The notes: generated by a model from the letters alone, not told the origin. Positions 16,410-25,177 are shown, counted from the first letter of the stretch. The stretch: 59,039 nt of DNA from Brunnivagina elsteri CCALA 953 (GCF_002289455.1 NZ_NTFS01000002.1:1-59039); one strand, 5' to 3'. Program-made: numbers and translations.

Positions 16410-16787
16410 TTAATAAGTCAAAGCTCCTTTCTCTTGAAGTACAAGTTTTTTGCCATTAAAAACAGTTAATACACCATCTGCTGTTACACGATAAAGATAT
16501 TTATTATTGCGGAATTCATAACCAAGAAAACGACTAGGAGTTACACCATCAGCACCGATTGTATGGATGGTTTTTCCTTTGAGACGAATCGATTGACCTG
16601 TCTTTAAATTCTTACCAACATAAGTAACATTATTGCAAGTTACATAACCTTCTGGGCAATTTCTAGTAATTGTAACTTTGTAATTTCTGGTTTTTAAAGT
16701 TTCGGCATTAGCAACACCAGCAAAGAGGGAAATGCTAGCAACTGGGAGTAAAACAAGGCTGATAATGGTTTTTTTAAGGTTAAACAT
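16410..16787 (-). CDS. Secreted protein of unknown function
   Basis: 125 residues. A clear Sec signal peptide (MFNLKKTIISLVLLPVASIS, then FAGVANA) ends near residue 28. The mature part is about 97 residues, basic and beta-rich, with two cysteines close together (NCPEGYVTCNNVTYVG) that could form a disulfide, and a repeated pattern of short strands (TGQSIRLKGKTIHTI; YEFRNNKYLYRV; TVFNGKKLVLQEKG). I do not recognise the family beyond similar cyanobacterial secreted proteins. It is monocistronic with its own terminator. Confidence 0.75.
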   Translation of the reverse strand: MFNLKKTIISLVLLPVASISLFAGVANAETLKTRNYKVTITRNCPEGYVTCNNVTYVGKNLKTGQSIRLKGKTIHTIGADGVTPSRFLGYEFRNNKYLYRVTADGVLTVFNGKKLVLQEKGALTY

Positions 16788-17053
16788 ATTGTGTAGTATC
16801 CATTAATTGGTTTGATGTTTGTGGATACAACCTTGATTAAACCAATTCCAGATTAAGCCGCAAAAATTGGAAAAAATAGTCTAAAACAGTCAGAAGTAGC
16901 ACAGGAATATATCATCTTGTGAAAATTTACGGAGAGATAGAGGAAAATAACCAATACCCAATCCCTAATTCCCCTTACTGACTACAGCTTTTGTTAAGAT
17001 TAGAGAACTAGTACCGTATAAAACCTAGCCGAAGAGAGCGAGTAGTATTTCCC

Positions 17054-17617
17054 ATGCCATCTGAAATTGCAGTCGAGAAAAAAAAGTTAAAAAATCCACC
17101 TTTGCAGTTGCATTATTTAGGCGATCGCGTTTTGCGTCAACCAGCGAAGCGTGTGAATAAGGTTGATGATGAAATTCGCGATTTAGCGAAAAAAATGCTG
17201 CAAACGATGTACAGTAGTGATGGTATTGGTTTAGCTGCACCCCAAGTTGGTATTCATAAGCAATTAGTTGTGATCGATTTGGAACCCGACGATCCCAAAA
17301 ATCCACCCCTAATTCTGATTAATCCCATCATCAAACAAACTAGTAAACAAACCAGCGTTGCTCAAGAAGGTTGTTTGAGCATTCCCGGTGTTTCCCTTGA
17401 TGTAAAACGTCCAGAGTCGGTGGAAATTTCTTACAAAGACGAATTTGGTCGTCCGAAAACACTCAAAGCGAACGATTTACTCGCACGTTGTATTTTACAC
17501 GAAATGGATCACCTCAATGGTGTGGTATTTGTAGACCGTGTGGAAAATTCCCTTGCTCTGGGGGAGGAACTATCCAAAAATGGATTCTCTCAGCAAGCTG
17601 TTAAACCAGTTGTATAA
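17054..17617 (+). CDS. def: Peptide deformylase
   Basis: Fe2+/Zn2+ enzyme that removes the formyl group from new proteins. The 187 residues carry all three motifs: GIGLAAPQVG (about 57-66), EGCLSIPG (about 109-116, with the metal-ligand Cys) and HEMDH (about 155-159, two metal-ligand His and catalytic Glu). The ~15-residue Lys-rich N-terminal extension is usual in cyanobacterial type 1B enzymes. The downstream small membrane-protein gene starts inside its last 38 bases. Confidence 0.95.
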   Translation: MPSEIAVEKKKLKNPPLQLHYLGDRVLRQPAKRVNKVDDEIRDLAKKMLQTMYSSDGIGLAAPQVGIHKQLVVIDLEPDDPKNPPLILINPIIKQTSKQTSVAQEGCLSIPGVSLDVKRPESVEISYKDEFGRPKTLKANDLLARCILHEMDHLNGVVFVDRVENSLALGEELSKNGFSQQAVKPVV

Positions 17618-17837
17618 GGATGGATTAGTAAAAGTGTATTTAACCCCAAAGAGCGGATTGTTTCTGGCTATATCTTGCATCACTGCGATCGCAGTTGTTG
17701 GTTCTGTTTTTGAAATTACTTCTGGTGAACCCAATTTCGGGATGCAAACTACTTATATTATCCTGGCTTTGAGTATTCCCCTGACTGTATTATCTTTTTT
17801 TGCCGCAGTACGTGATGCTAAGGCTAATATGAAGTAG
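17580..17837 (+). CDS. Small two-helix membrane protein, coupled to def
   Basis: 85 residues if the ATG at 17580 is used, which has GGAGGAA 11 nt upstream inside def; a GTG at 17632 is an alternative that would give 68 residues. Either form has two membrane helices, LFLAISCITAIAVVGSVFEI and TTYIILALSIPLTVLSFFAA, joined by a short loop, with a basic end (VRDAKANMK). I do not recognise a function. It overlaps def in another frame and is probably cotranscribed with it up to the terminator at 17903-17941. Confidence 0.65.
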   Translation: MDSLSKLLNQLYKDGLVKVYLTPKSGLFLAISCITAIAVVGSVFEITSGEPNFGMQTTYIILALSIPLTVLSFFAAVRDAKANMK

Positions 17838-18396
17838 GCATCAGGTGTAATTGGAGAATTCACTTTGTTTGTAAAGTGTCATCTTTAATTGCAAATGGCT
17901 TGAAAGGCAAAAGAAAGAGCGTTTATCCTTTTGCCTTTTTTATTCCCAAAAATCCCATCCCCAATTCAACCCCATTCGTAGAGACGTTCCGGTGGAACGT
18001 CTCTCTTGTATTATTTATACACAAATTAATTTTTGGATGACGTAATACTGATTATCATTGAAGAATACTATAATTTTTCTGTAAATCCTGAAAACAAAGA
18101 TGTATTAATCAATTGGGATTGAGTGGTTAAAAAACGTTAATTGACTTGAAATGCTTAATATACAAGCTTTTCTAAATTATTAAAGTATCGATTTTTAAAA
18201 GTCAATTCAACGAAAAATCACTATTGAAGAAGTAAAGACGCAATGCGATCGCATCTCTATCAAATCCTTCCCTAACAACATATAGCCATAAAGCCGCTTA
18301 GTAATTAATGCAATAAAAAATACTTAGCACTAGTTCGAGCGCAGAGGAATTATACTGCTAATGTCTTGCAGCAAACAAAATTAACTTGAGGTAAAA
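17838..18396. other. Intergenic region before the subtilase gene
   Basis: After the terminator it holds a dispersed hairpin (17980-18004, AGAGACGTTCC/GGAACGTCTCT) and a HIP1-containing partial relative near 18233-18258. The remainder is AT-rich and probably contains the promoter of the 18397 gene. I see no coding frame. Confidence 0.6.
17903..17941 (+). terminator. Terminator of the def operon
   Basis: Eleven-base stem AAAGGCAAAAG/CTTTTGCCTTT with a 14-base loop, then a T-run. It follows the small membrane-protein gene by 65 bases. Confidence 0.8.
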
Positions 18397-20124
18397 ATGA
18401 GACACGAAAAACTTTCTGCTGGTTTGTTACTGGCATACGAAGACTACCAACGTGAAGGAGAAGAAGCTTTAATACCCCACAAACGCTCTTTGGGTATCGT
18501 CTCAGCAAAAAGTAACGTCAAACCAACCAAAAGTGTTGTATTTATCTATTGTGACGAACAAGCTGACCTCAGCCACTTAGAAGTGTCTGGTATTCAAGTG
18601 AACCAAAATACGGGCAGTGTACGAACCGCATTTTTACCCATCGAGGGGTTAGATGCACTCTCCGAAGAAAGTGCTGTAGTCCGTATCAAACCATCGCGGA
18701 AAATGAAACTGTCGATGGATGTCGCGCCTGGAAAGGTTAAATTACCAGAGTTCAAAAACAAAACCGGATTAACTGGAAAAGGCGTAGTTATCGGGGTTGT
18801 AGATAGCGGTATCGATGCCAAACACCCAGCCTTTGCGGGACGAATTTTAAGCATTTGGGATCAAACCATGTCTGGTCCAGGTGTCGCCGAAGGGAAATAC
18901 GGTGCAGAATTTAAAGGGGAACAATTAACCATTTCCCAAGATGAAGACGGGCATGGTACCCACGTATCTGGTATCGCTTCGGGTGCAGATGCTACATACG
19001 GAGGTGTCGCACCCGAAGCGGAATTAGTTGTGGTTAGAAGCGATTTACAGGATGCTCACATTGCCGATGGAATTCGTTATGTTTTCCGAATTGCCCGTGA
19101 GTTGGGTAAACCCGCAGTCGTTAACTTGAGTTTAGGTGGACATGCTGACGCGCACGACGGTAGCGACTCCCTATCCAAAATTATCGACGCGGAAACAGGA
19201 CCAGGAAAAATTGTTTGCTGTGCTGCTGGGAATGAAGGTAACGATAATATCCACGGACAAGGTTTAGTCGCAGCTAGTTCAATGCACTCAATGCGGTTCC
19301 GTGTTCCCCTCTCCCAAGTTGGGATTGTTTGGCTGAATGGCTGGTATTCCAACAGTGCAGAATTAGAAGTACAGTTGCGGAGTCCAAGCGGTTTTGTCAC
19401 ACCTTGGCAAAAAGTTATTACCGATGGCAACCCTTCCAAAAATTACACGCTATCCGATGCAAGGATTGAAATTGCCACCCCAGGAAAAGATGGTGCAAAC
19501 GGTGACTATAATTTCTTTGTTCAAATTCGCGGAATCGGACCATCTCCTGTGACAGGTGGTGTTTGGCAGTTACGTCTGCGGAACAACTCTGCGAAGGAAA
19601 CCTGCGTTAATGTTTGGACTATTGATAATACTGGTTCGGTGTTCTTTACTGGTACAAGCGTCCAAGATTCAATGAAAATTGGTTCTCCGGGTGCGTCGAA
19701 GAGTGCGGTGACAGTCGCAGCTTATACAACTAGAACCAAATATACAGATATCGATGGTAAAGAGCGGGAAGTCGGGTTGAAGTTGGATGATATTTCCGAC
19801 TTTAGCAGCGAAGGACCCCTACGAAATGGCGAGCAAAAGCCTGATGTTGCCGCACCTGGGGCGATGATTGTTTCAGCGATGTCATCGGCTGCTGGTTTCG
19901 ATCGCTCGATGCTACAAAATTCTAAGTTTGTCGTCATGGCTGGTACAAGTATGGCTTGTCCGTTTGTGACTGGTTTGGTGGCACTTTTATTGCAGCGTGA
20001 CGCTAGTTTGACACCTGATAAAGTTAAGGAATTGTTGAAGAAGAATAGTACGATTCCTGGACAACCTCAGGGTACTTTCGATCCAAAATGGGGTTTTGGC
20101 TTGGTTAACGCCGAGAATTTATAA
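18397..20124 (+). CDS. Cytosolic S8 family subtilisin-like protease
   Basis: 575 residues with an intact catalytic triad: Asp136 in GVVDSGID, His186 in DGHGTHVSG and Ser518 in AGTSMACPFV, plus the oxyanion Asn279 in AAGNEGND. No signal peptide is present. Residues about 42-105 form an I9-prodomain-like module (SVVFIYCDEQADLSHLEVSG, then VRTAFLPIEGLDALSE). A beta-sandwich insertion (about 290-420, LEVQLRSPSGFVTPWQ, GGVWQLRLRNN) lies between the Asn and Ser motifs. A Pepco-like gene and a pseudo-caspase fusion follow on the same strand, so it may be the effector of a regulated peptidase system rather than a digestive enzyme. Confidence 0.9.
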   Translation: MRHEKLSAGLLLAYEDYQREGEEALIPHKRSLGIVSAKSNVKPTKSVVFIYCDEQADLSHLEVSGIQVNQNTGSVRTAFLPIEGLDALSEESAVVRIKPSRKMKLSMDVAPGKVKLPEFKNKTGLTGKGVVIGVVDSGIDAKHPAFAGRILSIWDQTMSGPGVAEGKYGAEFKGEQLTISQDEDGHGTHVSGIASGADATYGGVAPEAELVVVRSDLQDAHIADGIRYVFRIARELGKPAVVNLSLGGHADAHDGSDSLSKIIDAETGPGKIVCCAAGNEGNDNIHGQGLVAASSMHSMRFRVPLSQVGIVWLNGWYSNSAELEVQLRSPSGFVTPWQKVITDGNPSKNYTLSDARIEIATPGKDGANGDYNFFVQIRGIGPSPVTGGVWQLRLRNNSAKETCVNVWTIDNTGSVFFTGTSVQDSMKIGSPGASKSAVTVAAYTTRTKYTDIDGKEREVGLKLDDISDFSSEGPLRNGEQKPDVAAPGAMIVSAMSSAAGFDRSMLQNSKFVVMAGTSMACPFVTGLVALLLQRDASLTPDKVKELLKKNSTIPGQPQGTFDPKWGFGLVNAENL

Positions 20125-20279
20125 TTTCGGTATTAATTAAGTAAGTATTTTTAGATTGGGTGAGCTAGTGCGTTGTGAAGGAAACTTTTGCAACGCATTC
20201 GCATTTAAACCCAACCATCTTAGGACTTACGCATTGACAGGAAAAACAAAATATGAAGTCTAAGAAAGCGTATATTTCG

Positions 20280-20306
20280 TAGGGGTTTAGCGATGCTAAA
20301 CCCCTA
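20280..20306. repeat. Perfect 12-bp-arm hairpin between subtilase and Pepco-like genes
   Basis: TAGGGGTTTAGC, three-base loop, GCTAAACCCCTA. It belongs to the GTAGGGG-type dispersed hairpins and may also terminate the subtilase transcript. The rest of 20125-20400 is AT-rich with no gene. Confidence 0.75.
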
Positions 20307-20400
20307 AAGAGCGATCGCAATCTTTGATGTGGTAACGGTGGATAATTTTCGAGTTATTTGCGGTAATCTAAATCATAATGGTTGCTAATTTTACAATGAT

Positions 20401-20763
20401 ATGAATGACAAAATTTGGATTATTACCGAGGAAACAGCCGAAACATCCACTACTACGAGTGGTTCCAGAAGTAGTCGTGATATTGGAGGAAAAATTGGTG
20501 CGGAAATTACAGAAGTGACTGAAGTTGTTGTTACCAGAAGAAAGATGCTTGAGGTTGCGAAACTCAAAGACGAAATGTCGGGATTTTTACAAGCGATGCG
20601 CGAAGTTCTTGATGAAGCTGAACAACCTGATTCTAAAATGCAATTAAATGAGGTTGAGTTATTGGTGGAAATCAATGGAGAAGGGCAAATTAGCCTTTTG
20701 GGATTTGGTGGTGGGAAAGCAGGGGGCAAAGGTGCAATGACTTTTAAGTTTAAACGTAAATAA
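20401..20763 (+). CDS. Small Pepco-like (peptidase-associated) protein
   Basis: 120 residues. It starts MNDKIWIITEETAET, has a Ser/Gly-rich loop (TSGSRSSRDIGGKIG), a strand-helix block (TEVTEVVVTRRKMLEVAKL), an acidic helix, then strands (LNEVELLVEINGEGQISLLG), a Gly-rich segment and a basic end. The pattern recalls the Pepco domain described as co-occurring with caspase, trypsin and subtilase peptidases in NTP-dependent conflict systems; I base this on memory of the family. Its place between an S8 protease and a caspase-derived fusion gene fits that role as an adaptor or substrate domain. Confidence 0.55.
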   Translation: MNDKIWIITEETAETSTTTSGSRSSRDIGGKIGAEITEVTEVVVTRRKMLEVAKLKDEMSGFLQAMREVLDEAEQPDSKMQLNEVELLVEINGEGQISLLGFGGGKAGGKGAMTFKFKRK

Positions 20764-20782
20764 AAATGTCAATAGACAAGAT

Positions 20783-20811
20783 GTAGAGACGTAGCAATGC
20801 TACTTCTCTAC
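20783..20811. repeat. GTAGAGACG-family hairpin
   Basis: GTAGAGACGTAGCA and TGCTACTTCTCTAC arms with one mismatch, just after the Pepco-like stop codon. Confidence 0.75.
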
Positions 20812-20886
20812 AAAGGTTCTAGGTAAGGCATAATTAATTTTCGGAAATGTCTAAATAATCAGTATTTTGCTATGGGTATTTAGGAG

Positions 20887-22755
20887 ATGGGGAAAAATTG
20901 GGCGATCGCGATCGGCATTAACAATTACGATAATTTACAACCTCTCAAATATGCCCAGCGTGATGCTGAGGTCATGGCTACTTGGTTTGGGGAGGAGAAG
21001 CATCAAGGGGTAATTACCTTTTATTCCTGTAATGTGAATCAACAATCCTTTGAAATTGACGAATTACAGCATGGTGCGTTTACTTATAGCTTGTTGGAAG
21101 GATTGCGGTTACAGGGAGAAGCTAATTGCGCTACAGTTGAGCGTCTTAACCAATATTTGAATCGTCGCGTCCCACAAGTCAATACAAATTATCGCAAACC
21201 AATCCAAAATCCATACTTGAAAGCTGAACCACCCTATAAAGTCTACTCGATTTTACTAGAGCAATCTGCCACACTCAAAGATGTAGAACCATTGAGATAT
21301 CAAGCCGCTTTGGCTGAAAATAAAGGTGATTTACAACTAGCCAAACAACTTTGGATTAGGGTTTTGGCTATTTCCCGTGTAGATTTAGATGCGATCGCAG
21401 CAATTGAACGGATTGCTCGAAAACCGCAACAATTTTCTTCAAATTCAAGTTCTCGTGGTGCGAATTCGTCAACAGGTAAAAGGTCTACATTTTCTCTGGA
21501 ACCCATATCAAATTTGTTTAGGGAGAATAAGGAAGAAGCGGAAAGACGCAAACAACAGGAAGCTGAGAAGAAACAACAGCAAAAAGAATTAGAAGAAAAG
21601 CGACAACGAGAACAGGAAGCACAGAAACAACGAGAACTACAAAAAGCGGAAATTAGGAAACAGCAACAGGAAGCAGAAAGAAAACAGCGACAGGAACTCG
21701 ATAGATGCAGAAAGCAACAAGAAGTGGAAACGAGAAGACAGCAACGAGAGCAACAATGGCAAAATCTACAACAGTTGTTAGTTAACCGCAGACAGTTTTT
21801 AAAATGGACTGGTTTTGGTGCTGGGGGTTTGGTGACAACTGTAATAGCGAGTAAGTTTTTTCCGGCTTCTCCCAAAATTACATCTCCTATAAAGAATGCA
21901 CCAAAGATATTGGAATTACCTGTATGGACTGTTCAATTTGAAGCAGTGACTGTGAATAATAAAGGAGAAGAAGTTAAGCGTGAAGCAAAAACAGTCAAGT
22001 TTATAAAAGAAGATTTGGGTAATGGTGTAGCTCTGGATATGGTGTATATTCCTGCTGGTAGTTTCATAATGGGTTCAAAACCACCAGAAGGGTCAGACTC
22101 AGAACGTCCTCAACAACAAGTCAATGTTTCCGCTTTCTGCATGGGTAAACACCCAATTACCCAAGCACAATGGAAAGCTGTTGCCGCTTTTTTACCCCAA
22201 ATTAACCGCAAACTCGAACCAAACCCATCCAACTTCAAAGGGGATAATCGACCTGTAGAACGAGTATTTTGGTACGATGCGGCGGAATTTTGTGCCAGGT
22301 TATCTAAGAAAACAGGTAGACAATATCGTCTCCCTAGCGAAGCGGAATGGGAATACGCTTGTCGTGCTGGAACCACAACACCTTTCCATTTTGGCGAAAC
22401 CATTACTAGCAAGTTAGCCAATTACGATGCTAGTTATACCTTTGCAGAAGAAGCAAAAGGAGTATATCGACAACAAACTACTCCTGTTGGACAATTTCCA
22501 GCCAATGCTTTTGGTTTACACGATATGCACGGCAATGTCTGGGAATGGTGTCTTGATCATTGGCATGGGAATTACAACAACGCACCGAATAATGGTAGTG
22601 CATGGATAGATAAAGATAATAATCAACACCAGCTGCTGCGTGGTGGTTTTTGGTTCATCAAACCAGTGAACTGTCGTAGTGCCTTCCGCTCCTTAAATGC
22701 GCGCGAGAATCGTAACCTCAATATTGGTTTTCGTGTAGTTGTAGTTCCTGCGTGA
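20887..22755 (+). CDS. Pseudo-caspase / coiled-coil / membrane / FGE-sulfatase fusion
   Basis: 622 residues. Residues 1-34 match the start of a caspase-like p20 domain (WAIAIGINNYDNLQPLKYAQ, DAEVMATWF). The next residues jump to its late part (GVITFYSCN, ELQHGAFTYSLLEGL). The roughly 110 residues between, which carry the SGHG histidine and DACR cysteine, are absent, so no peptidase activity is expected. A Glu/Gln/Arg-rich coiled coil (about 213-295) leads to an RRQFLKW twin-arginine-like or stop-transfer sequence and a membrane helix (about 307-323). The rest (about 375-622) is a formylglycine-generating-enzyme/sulfatase-modifying domain (SEAEWEYACRAGTTTPF; DMHGNVWEWC; LRGGFWF). In cyanobacteria such caspase-FGE fusions act in signalling or conflict systems. 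Confidence 0.85.
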   Translation: MGKNWAIAIGINNYDNLQPLKYAQRDAEVMATWFGEEKHQGVITFYSCNVNQQSFEIDELQHGAFTYSLLEGLRLQGEANCATVERLNQYLNRRVPQVNTNYRKPIQNPYLKAEPPYKVYSILLEQSATLKDVEPLRYQAALAENKGDLQLAKQLWIRVLAISRVDLDAIAAIERIARKPQQFSSNSSSRGANSSTGKRSTFSLEPISNLFRENKEEAERRKQQEAEKKQQQKELEEKRQREQEAQKQRELQKAEIRKQQQEAERKQRQELDRCRKQQEVETRRQQREQQWQNLQQLLVNRRQFLKWTGFGAGGLVTTVIASKFFPASPKITSPIKNAPKILELPVWTVQFEAVTVNNKGEEVKREAKTVKFIKEDLGNGVALDMVYIPAGSFIMGSKPPEGSDSERPQQQVNVSAFCMGKHPITQAQWKAVAAFLPQINRKLEPNPSNFKGDNRPVERVFWYDAAEFCARLSKKTGRQYRLPSEAEWEYACRAGTTTPFHFGETITSKLANYDASYTFAEEAKGVYRQQTTPVGQFPANAFGLHDMHGNVWEWCLDHWHGNYNNAPNNGSAWIDKDNNQHQLLRGGFWFIKPVNCRSAFRSLNARENRNLNIGFRVVVVPA

Positions 22756-22885
22756 GGACTTCCTTCCCCTTTACTCTCTTACCCTTTCGCCCTTTGCACT
22801 TCTTTCTCTTTACCCTTTCAAAGCGTAACGGAGTGGAGCGATCTAAAATTTTTTTTGCTATTTTTGCAAAAACTCAAACCTGCAC

Positions 22886-22949
22886 AGATTCCCGACTTCT
22901 GTGATTCGTCTAAAATCTGACGACAGGCATCGTTAGAAGTCGGGAATCT
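22886..22949. repeat. Long inverted repeat with 15-bp arms (MITE-like)
   Basis: AGATTCCCGACTTCT and its exact complement enclose 34 bases. It lies in the 22756-23103 gap after the pseudo-caspase fusion; the rest of this gap is CT-rich then AT-rich and holds no gene I can support. The element could be a miniature transposable repeat or a long-stem terminator. Confidence 0.7.
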
Positions 22950-23103
22950 GGAACCAACGCGAAAACCCTAAATAACCCAAATACTTGTCGCTTAAAATAC
23001 AAAGTTTGGTTAGACGGATGATTAATATTTGGTACAAATCAAAAAAATCGATTCCGCCGTAACCCAAAATCATATTATAGTTAGCCTATATAAGTTAAAA
23101 TCT

Positions 23104-23301
23104 ATGAATGCCAAACAAAAAATAATTGAAGAAATAGAGAACGTACCAGAAGAAATCATCTGCGAGGTTCTGGATTTTTTGTTATTTTTGAAAGCCAAAG
23201 AAGATAAAGAAGATTTGGAAGATGCACAAGCTGCATTAAAAGAAGCACGAGAGGTTGGTACGATTTCCTTGGGTGAACTCAAAAGGGAATTAGGTTTGTG
23301 A
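23104..23301 (+). CDS. RelB-like antitoxin
   Basis: 65 residues from the ATG at 23104; an earlier GTG-type extension to 23029 looks unlikely because homologous antitoxins begin MNAKQKIIEEIE. The helix-rich pattern (VPEEIICEVLDFLLFLKAKE) is a common cyanobacterial antitoxin form, and the acidic second half ends GELKRELGL. The stop codon overlaps the toxin start (GTGA), so translation is coupled. Confidence 0.8.
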   Translation: MNAKQKIIEEIENVPEEIICEVLDFLLFLKAKEDKEDLEDAQAALKEAREVGTISLGELKRELGL

Positions 23302-23558
23302 GTTACGAAGTAGAAATTACACCAGCAGCTAGAAGACAAATAAAGAAATTACCAAATGATATCCAAAAGCAAGTAGTTGAGCAATTGGAAGAGCTTGCTT
23401 TTGAACCTCGTCCTGATGGGGTGAAAAAATTAGCAGGTTCTGATGATTTATATCGGGTAAGATTGGGTAAATATCGAATCATTTACGAAATACAAGACGG
23501 TCTGTTATTAATTACGGTGGTCAAAGTCAAGAATAGAAGTGATGTTTATAAATCATAG
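23298..23558 (+). CDS. RelE/ParE-family toxin
   Basis: 86 residues starting with GTG at 23298. The sequence shows the RelE signature: EVEITPAARRQIKKLP, a helix VVEQLEELA, then GVKKLAGSDDLYRVRLGKYR with conserved basic residues, and the end ITVVKVKNRSDVYKS. RelE toxins cut mRNA in the ribosome; ParE relatives poison gyrase, and the sequence alone does not separate the two. It forms a type II pair with the preceding antitoxin. Confidence 0.88.
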   Translation: MSYEVEITPAARRQIKKLPNDIQKQVVEQLEELAFEPRPDGVKKLAGSDDLYRVRLGKYRIIYEIQDGLLLITVVKVKNRSDVYKS

Positions 23559-23717
23559 ATTTGACAAGAAACACTTACACTGCAATTATTTTTACTCAAA
23601 TAATTTAAATTACGTATTTATATGGAGAAAAAGTCGGGATTTTATTTTTGTGCATAGACAATAAGTATACCAAGCTGATACGCTCCACGCGATGCAAACC
23701 TGACAAAAAACAGAAAC

Positions 23718-23783
23718 GCGATGGTCAAATCTTTCCTTTAAATCGGCAAGAGTTATATCTTGAGCTTGAATAATTTTAGACAT
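23718..23783 (-). pseudogene. 5' remnant of a gene starting MSKIIQAQDITLADLKERF
   Basis: On the minus strand an ATG (23781-23783) opens a frame whose first ~21 residues match the start common to cyanobacterial restriction-endonuclease-like proteins that begin with (S/T)xIIQAxxITLxxLxxxF. The similarity stops and the rest of the frame to 23610 is rich in Trp/Cys/Tyr and not protein-like. It is probably a truncated leftover next to the Uma2 gene. Confidence 0.5.
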
Positions 23784-23812
23784 AATTTTTAGGTTACTTG
23801 GTAAAAACATCA

Positions 23813-24526
23813 TTACAAATCTTCTGGATTAATACCCAATTCTTTCAACTTTGCTGCTAAACGTTCTGCCTTTTCACTAGGTGTAGATATCCAATTACCC
23901 GCAGCATCGTACCAACGCAACCACAACCGCTCAACATCCTGATAATTACCCTGCCATAACCCAATACCTAATCCTAATTCTGGCAACCAAACCCGATTAT
24001 CTGCTATTTCCATTGGTTGATAGCGTCCAGCAATATTTTGAAATACTTTTAGTTCGTCGCTGTAGCGGTCAAAAATGATATAGTAGGGAATTCGCAAAAT
24101 GCGTTCGTATACTTCCCATTTCGTTGGTGGTTGATTCACCTCTCGTAAAGTTTGCCCCAAGTCTTCTTTTTCCGTACCGGGAGAAATCAATTCGACCATG
24201 ACAGTTGGGTCTACACCTTCTTGCCAAATCACATAACTCAAGCGTAAATCTTTACCTTCATACAAACGTGGAACCCCCAAAACCGCAAACCAATCGGGAC
24301 GTTTATACCATAGGGGATGGTGCGTGTCATAGTAAACATTTAGGTCTGCGGCAATAAATACCTCGTCTTTGGGAAAATCTGGTGGTTGAAAAGTATCTTC
24401 CAGTATACGGGGTTGCCAGCTATGAAATTGATCGGGCAAACCTGGTTCCTCCGGGTCTTCACTTTTTAGATCATACATTGTGGGTAACGTTTTTTTAGCG
24501 GGAAGAGGAGGGTCTGTTTGGAACAT
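23813..24526 (-). CDS. Uma2 family endonuclease-like protein (DUF820)
   Basis: 237 residues. The protein has the Uma2 core of a PD-(D/E)xK-like fold: VFIAADLNVYY, WFAVLGVPR, LSYVIWQEGVDPTVMVELIS (with the Glu of the active site), then PYYIIFDRYSDELKVFQ. It ends in a Leu/Glu/Lys-rich tail (AERLAAKLKELGINPEDL) typical of the longer cyanobacterial Uma2 group. This family is expanded in filamentous cyanobacteria and its role is unclear. The copy appears intact, unlike the remnant at 6656-6885. Confidence 0.85.
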   Translation of the reverse strand: MFQTDPPLPAKKTLPTMYDLKSEDPEEPGLPDQFHSWQPRILEDTFQPPDFPKDEVFIAADLNVYYDTHHPLWYKRPDWFAVLGVPRLYEGKDLRLSYVIWQEGVDPTVMVELISPGTEKEDLGQTLREVNQPPTKWEVYERILRIPYYIIFDRYSDELKVFQNIAGRYQPMEIADNRVWLPELGLGIGLWQGNYQDVERLWLRWYDAAGNWISTPSEKAERLAAKLKELGINPEDL

Positions 24527-24633
24527 GGTGTTATACCTTTACCGACTAATTATTAGGTTATATCAATTCAAATCAAAGTAGCTCCTATTGTTGAATGATA
24601 ATTCTGTATTAGGGTAGGGACACAGCAGTAATA

Positions 24634-24776
24634 AATTGGGTAGGTTGGTACAAGGGAGGTAGCTTAACTTGCTTTGTTGTATTGGGGATAGCCACATGAA
24701 TTATCAAAAACTTGATGCAGGATTCGCGATCGCAACAAAACCCCAACTTTTGAGAAAAATCGGGGGTTTGCCGTAA
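24634..24776 (+). pseudogene. Truncated copy of the leader and first codons of the 25424 gene
   Basis: The stretch from about 24634 (GGTAGGTTGGTA) through ATG 24696 and MNYQKLDAGFAIA closely matches 25361-25462, the leader and start of the 25424-25696 gene. After about 13 codons the copy diverges and stops at 24774-24776. It overlaps, on the opposite strand, the tail of the 24704-25177 gene. A short block near 24732 (CAACAAAACCCCAACTTTTG) also recurs near 25294. Confidence 0.75.
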
Positions 24777-25177
24777 GTCTTGATTACTTCAGATTGTGCA
24801 GAACCAACTTTAATACCCGTGGGAGTTGTAAATTTTCGGCTGCGAGTGATAAATTGGTAAACAAAGAAGCTTTTTGGCTTATCTGAATGGGGAACTAGAG
24901 ATAAAGATATACTTGGGTATTTAAGAGTTCGGATATTCTCACCAACTCCTCGACTAAATTCGGTTTTAGTACTGGTGGGGCTTCCCAAAATACTACGTAC
25001 TTGTTGTTCCGTCATCCCAGGACGAATTTTTCCAAGTCCAACTTTCGCAAGAGGTACTATATTGCTTTGAGCTTCTGTTGTTGCTGAAGGCTGGGCTAAA
25101 ATTGGGTTTGGGCTAGCTGTAAACGAGAGCGAAACTAGGCTAGTTAATATGGTAGTTAGGATAATTTTTTTCATCAT
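24704..25177 (-). CDS. Secreted BamE/SmpA-like protein, C-terminus probably truncated
   Basis: 157 residues. A signal peptide (MMKKIILTTILTSLVSLSFT, ending near ILAQP) is followed by the SmpA/OmlA-type motif GKIRPGMTEQQVRSILGSPT (about 50-69) and a second related segment GIKVGSAQSEVIKTYGKP (about 121-138). After that the protein ends in KSWGFVAIANPASSF, which is antisense to the duplicated start of another gene, so the last ~20 residues are not original. It may still be made as an envelope protein but is likely a damaged gene. The ATG three bases inside (25174) is an equal start choice. Confidence 0.65.
   Translation of the reverse strand: MMKKIILTTILTSLVSLSFTASPNPILAQPSATTEAQSNIVPLAKVGLGKIRPGMTEQQVRSILGSPTSTKTEFSRGVGENIRTLKYPSISLSLVPHSDKPKSFFVYQFITRSRKFTTPTGIKVGSAQSEVIKTYGKPPIFLKSWGFVAIANPASSF

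Noticed and set aside
21300-21875. 191-codon minus-strand ORF rich in Cys and Ser
   Set aside because: Antisense shadow of the Gln/Glu/Lys/Arg coiled-coil region of the pseudo-caspase fusion gene.
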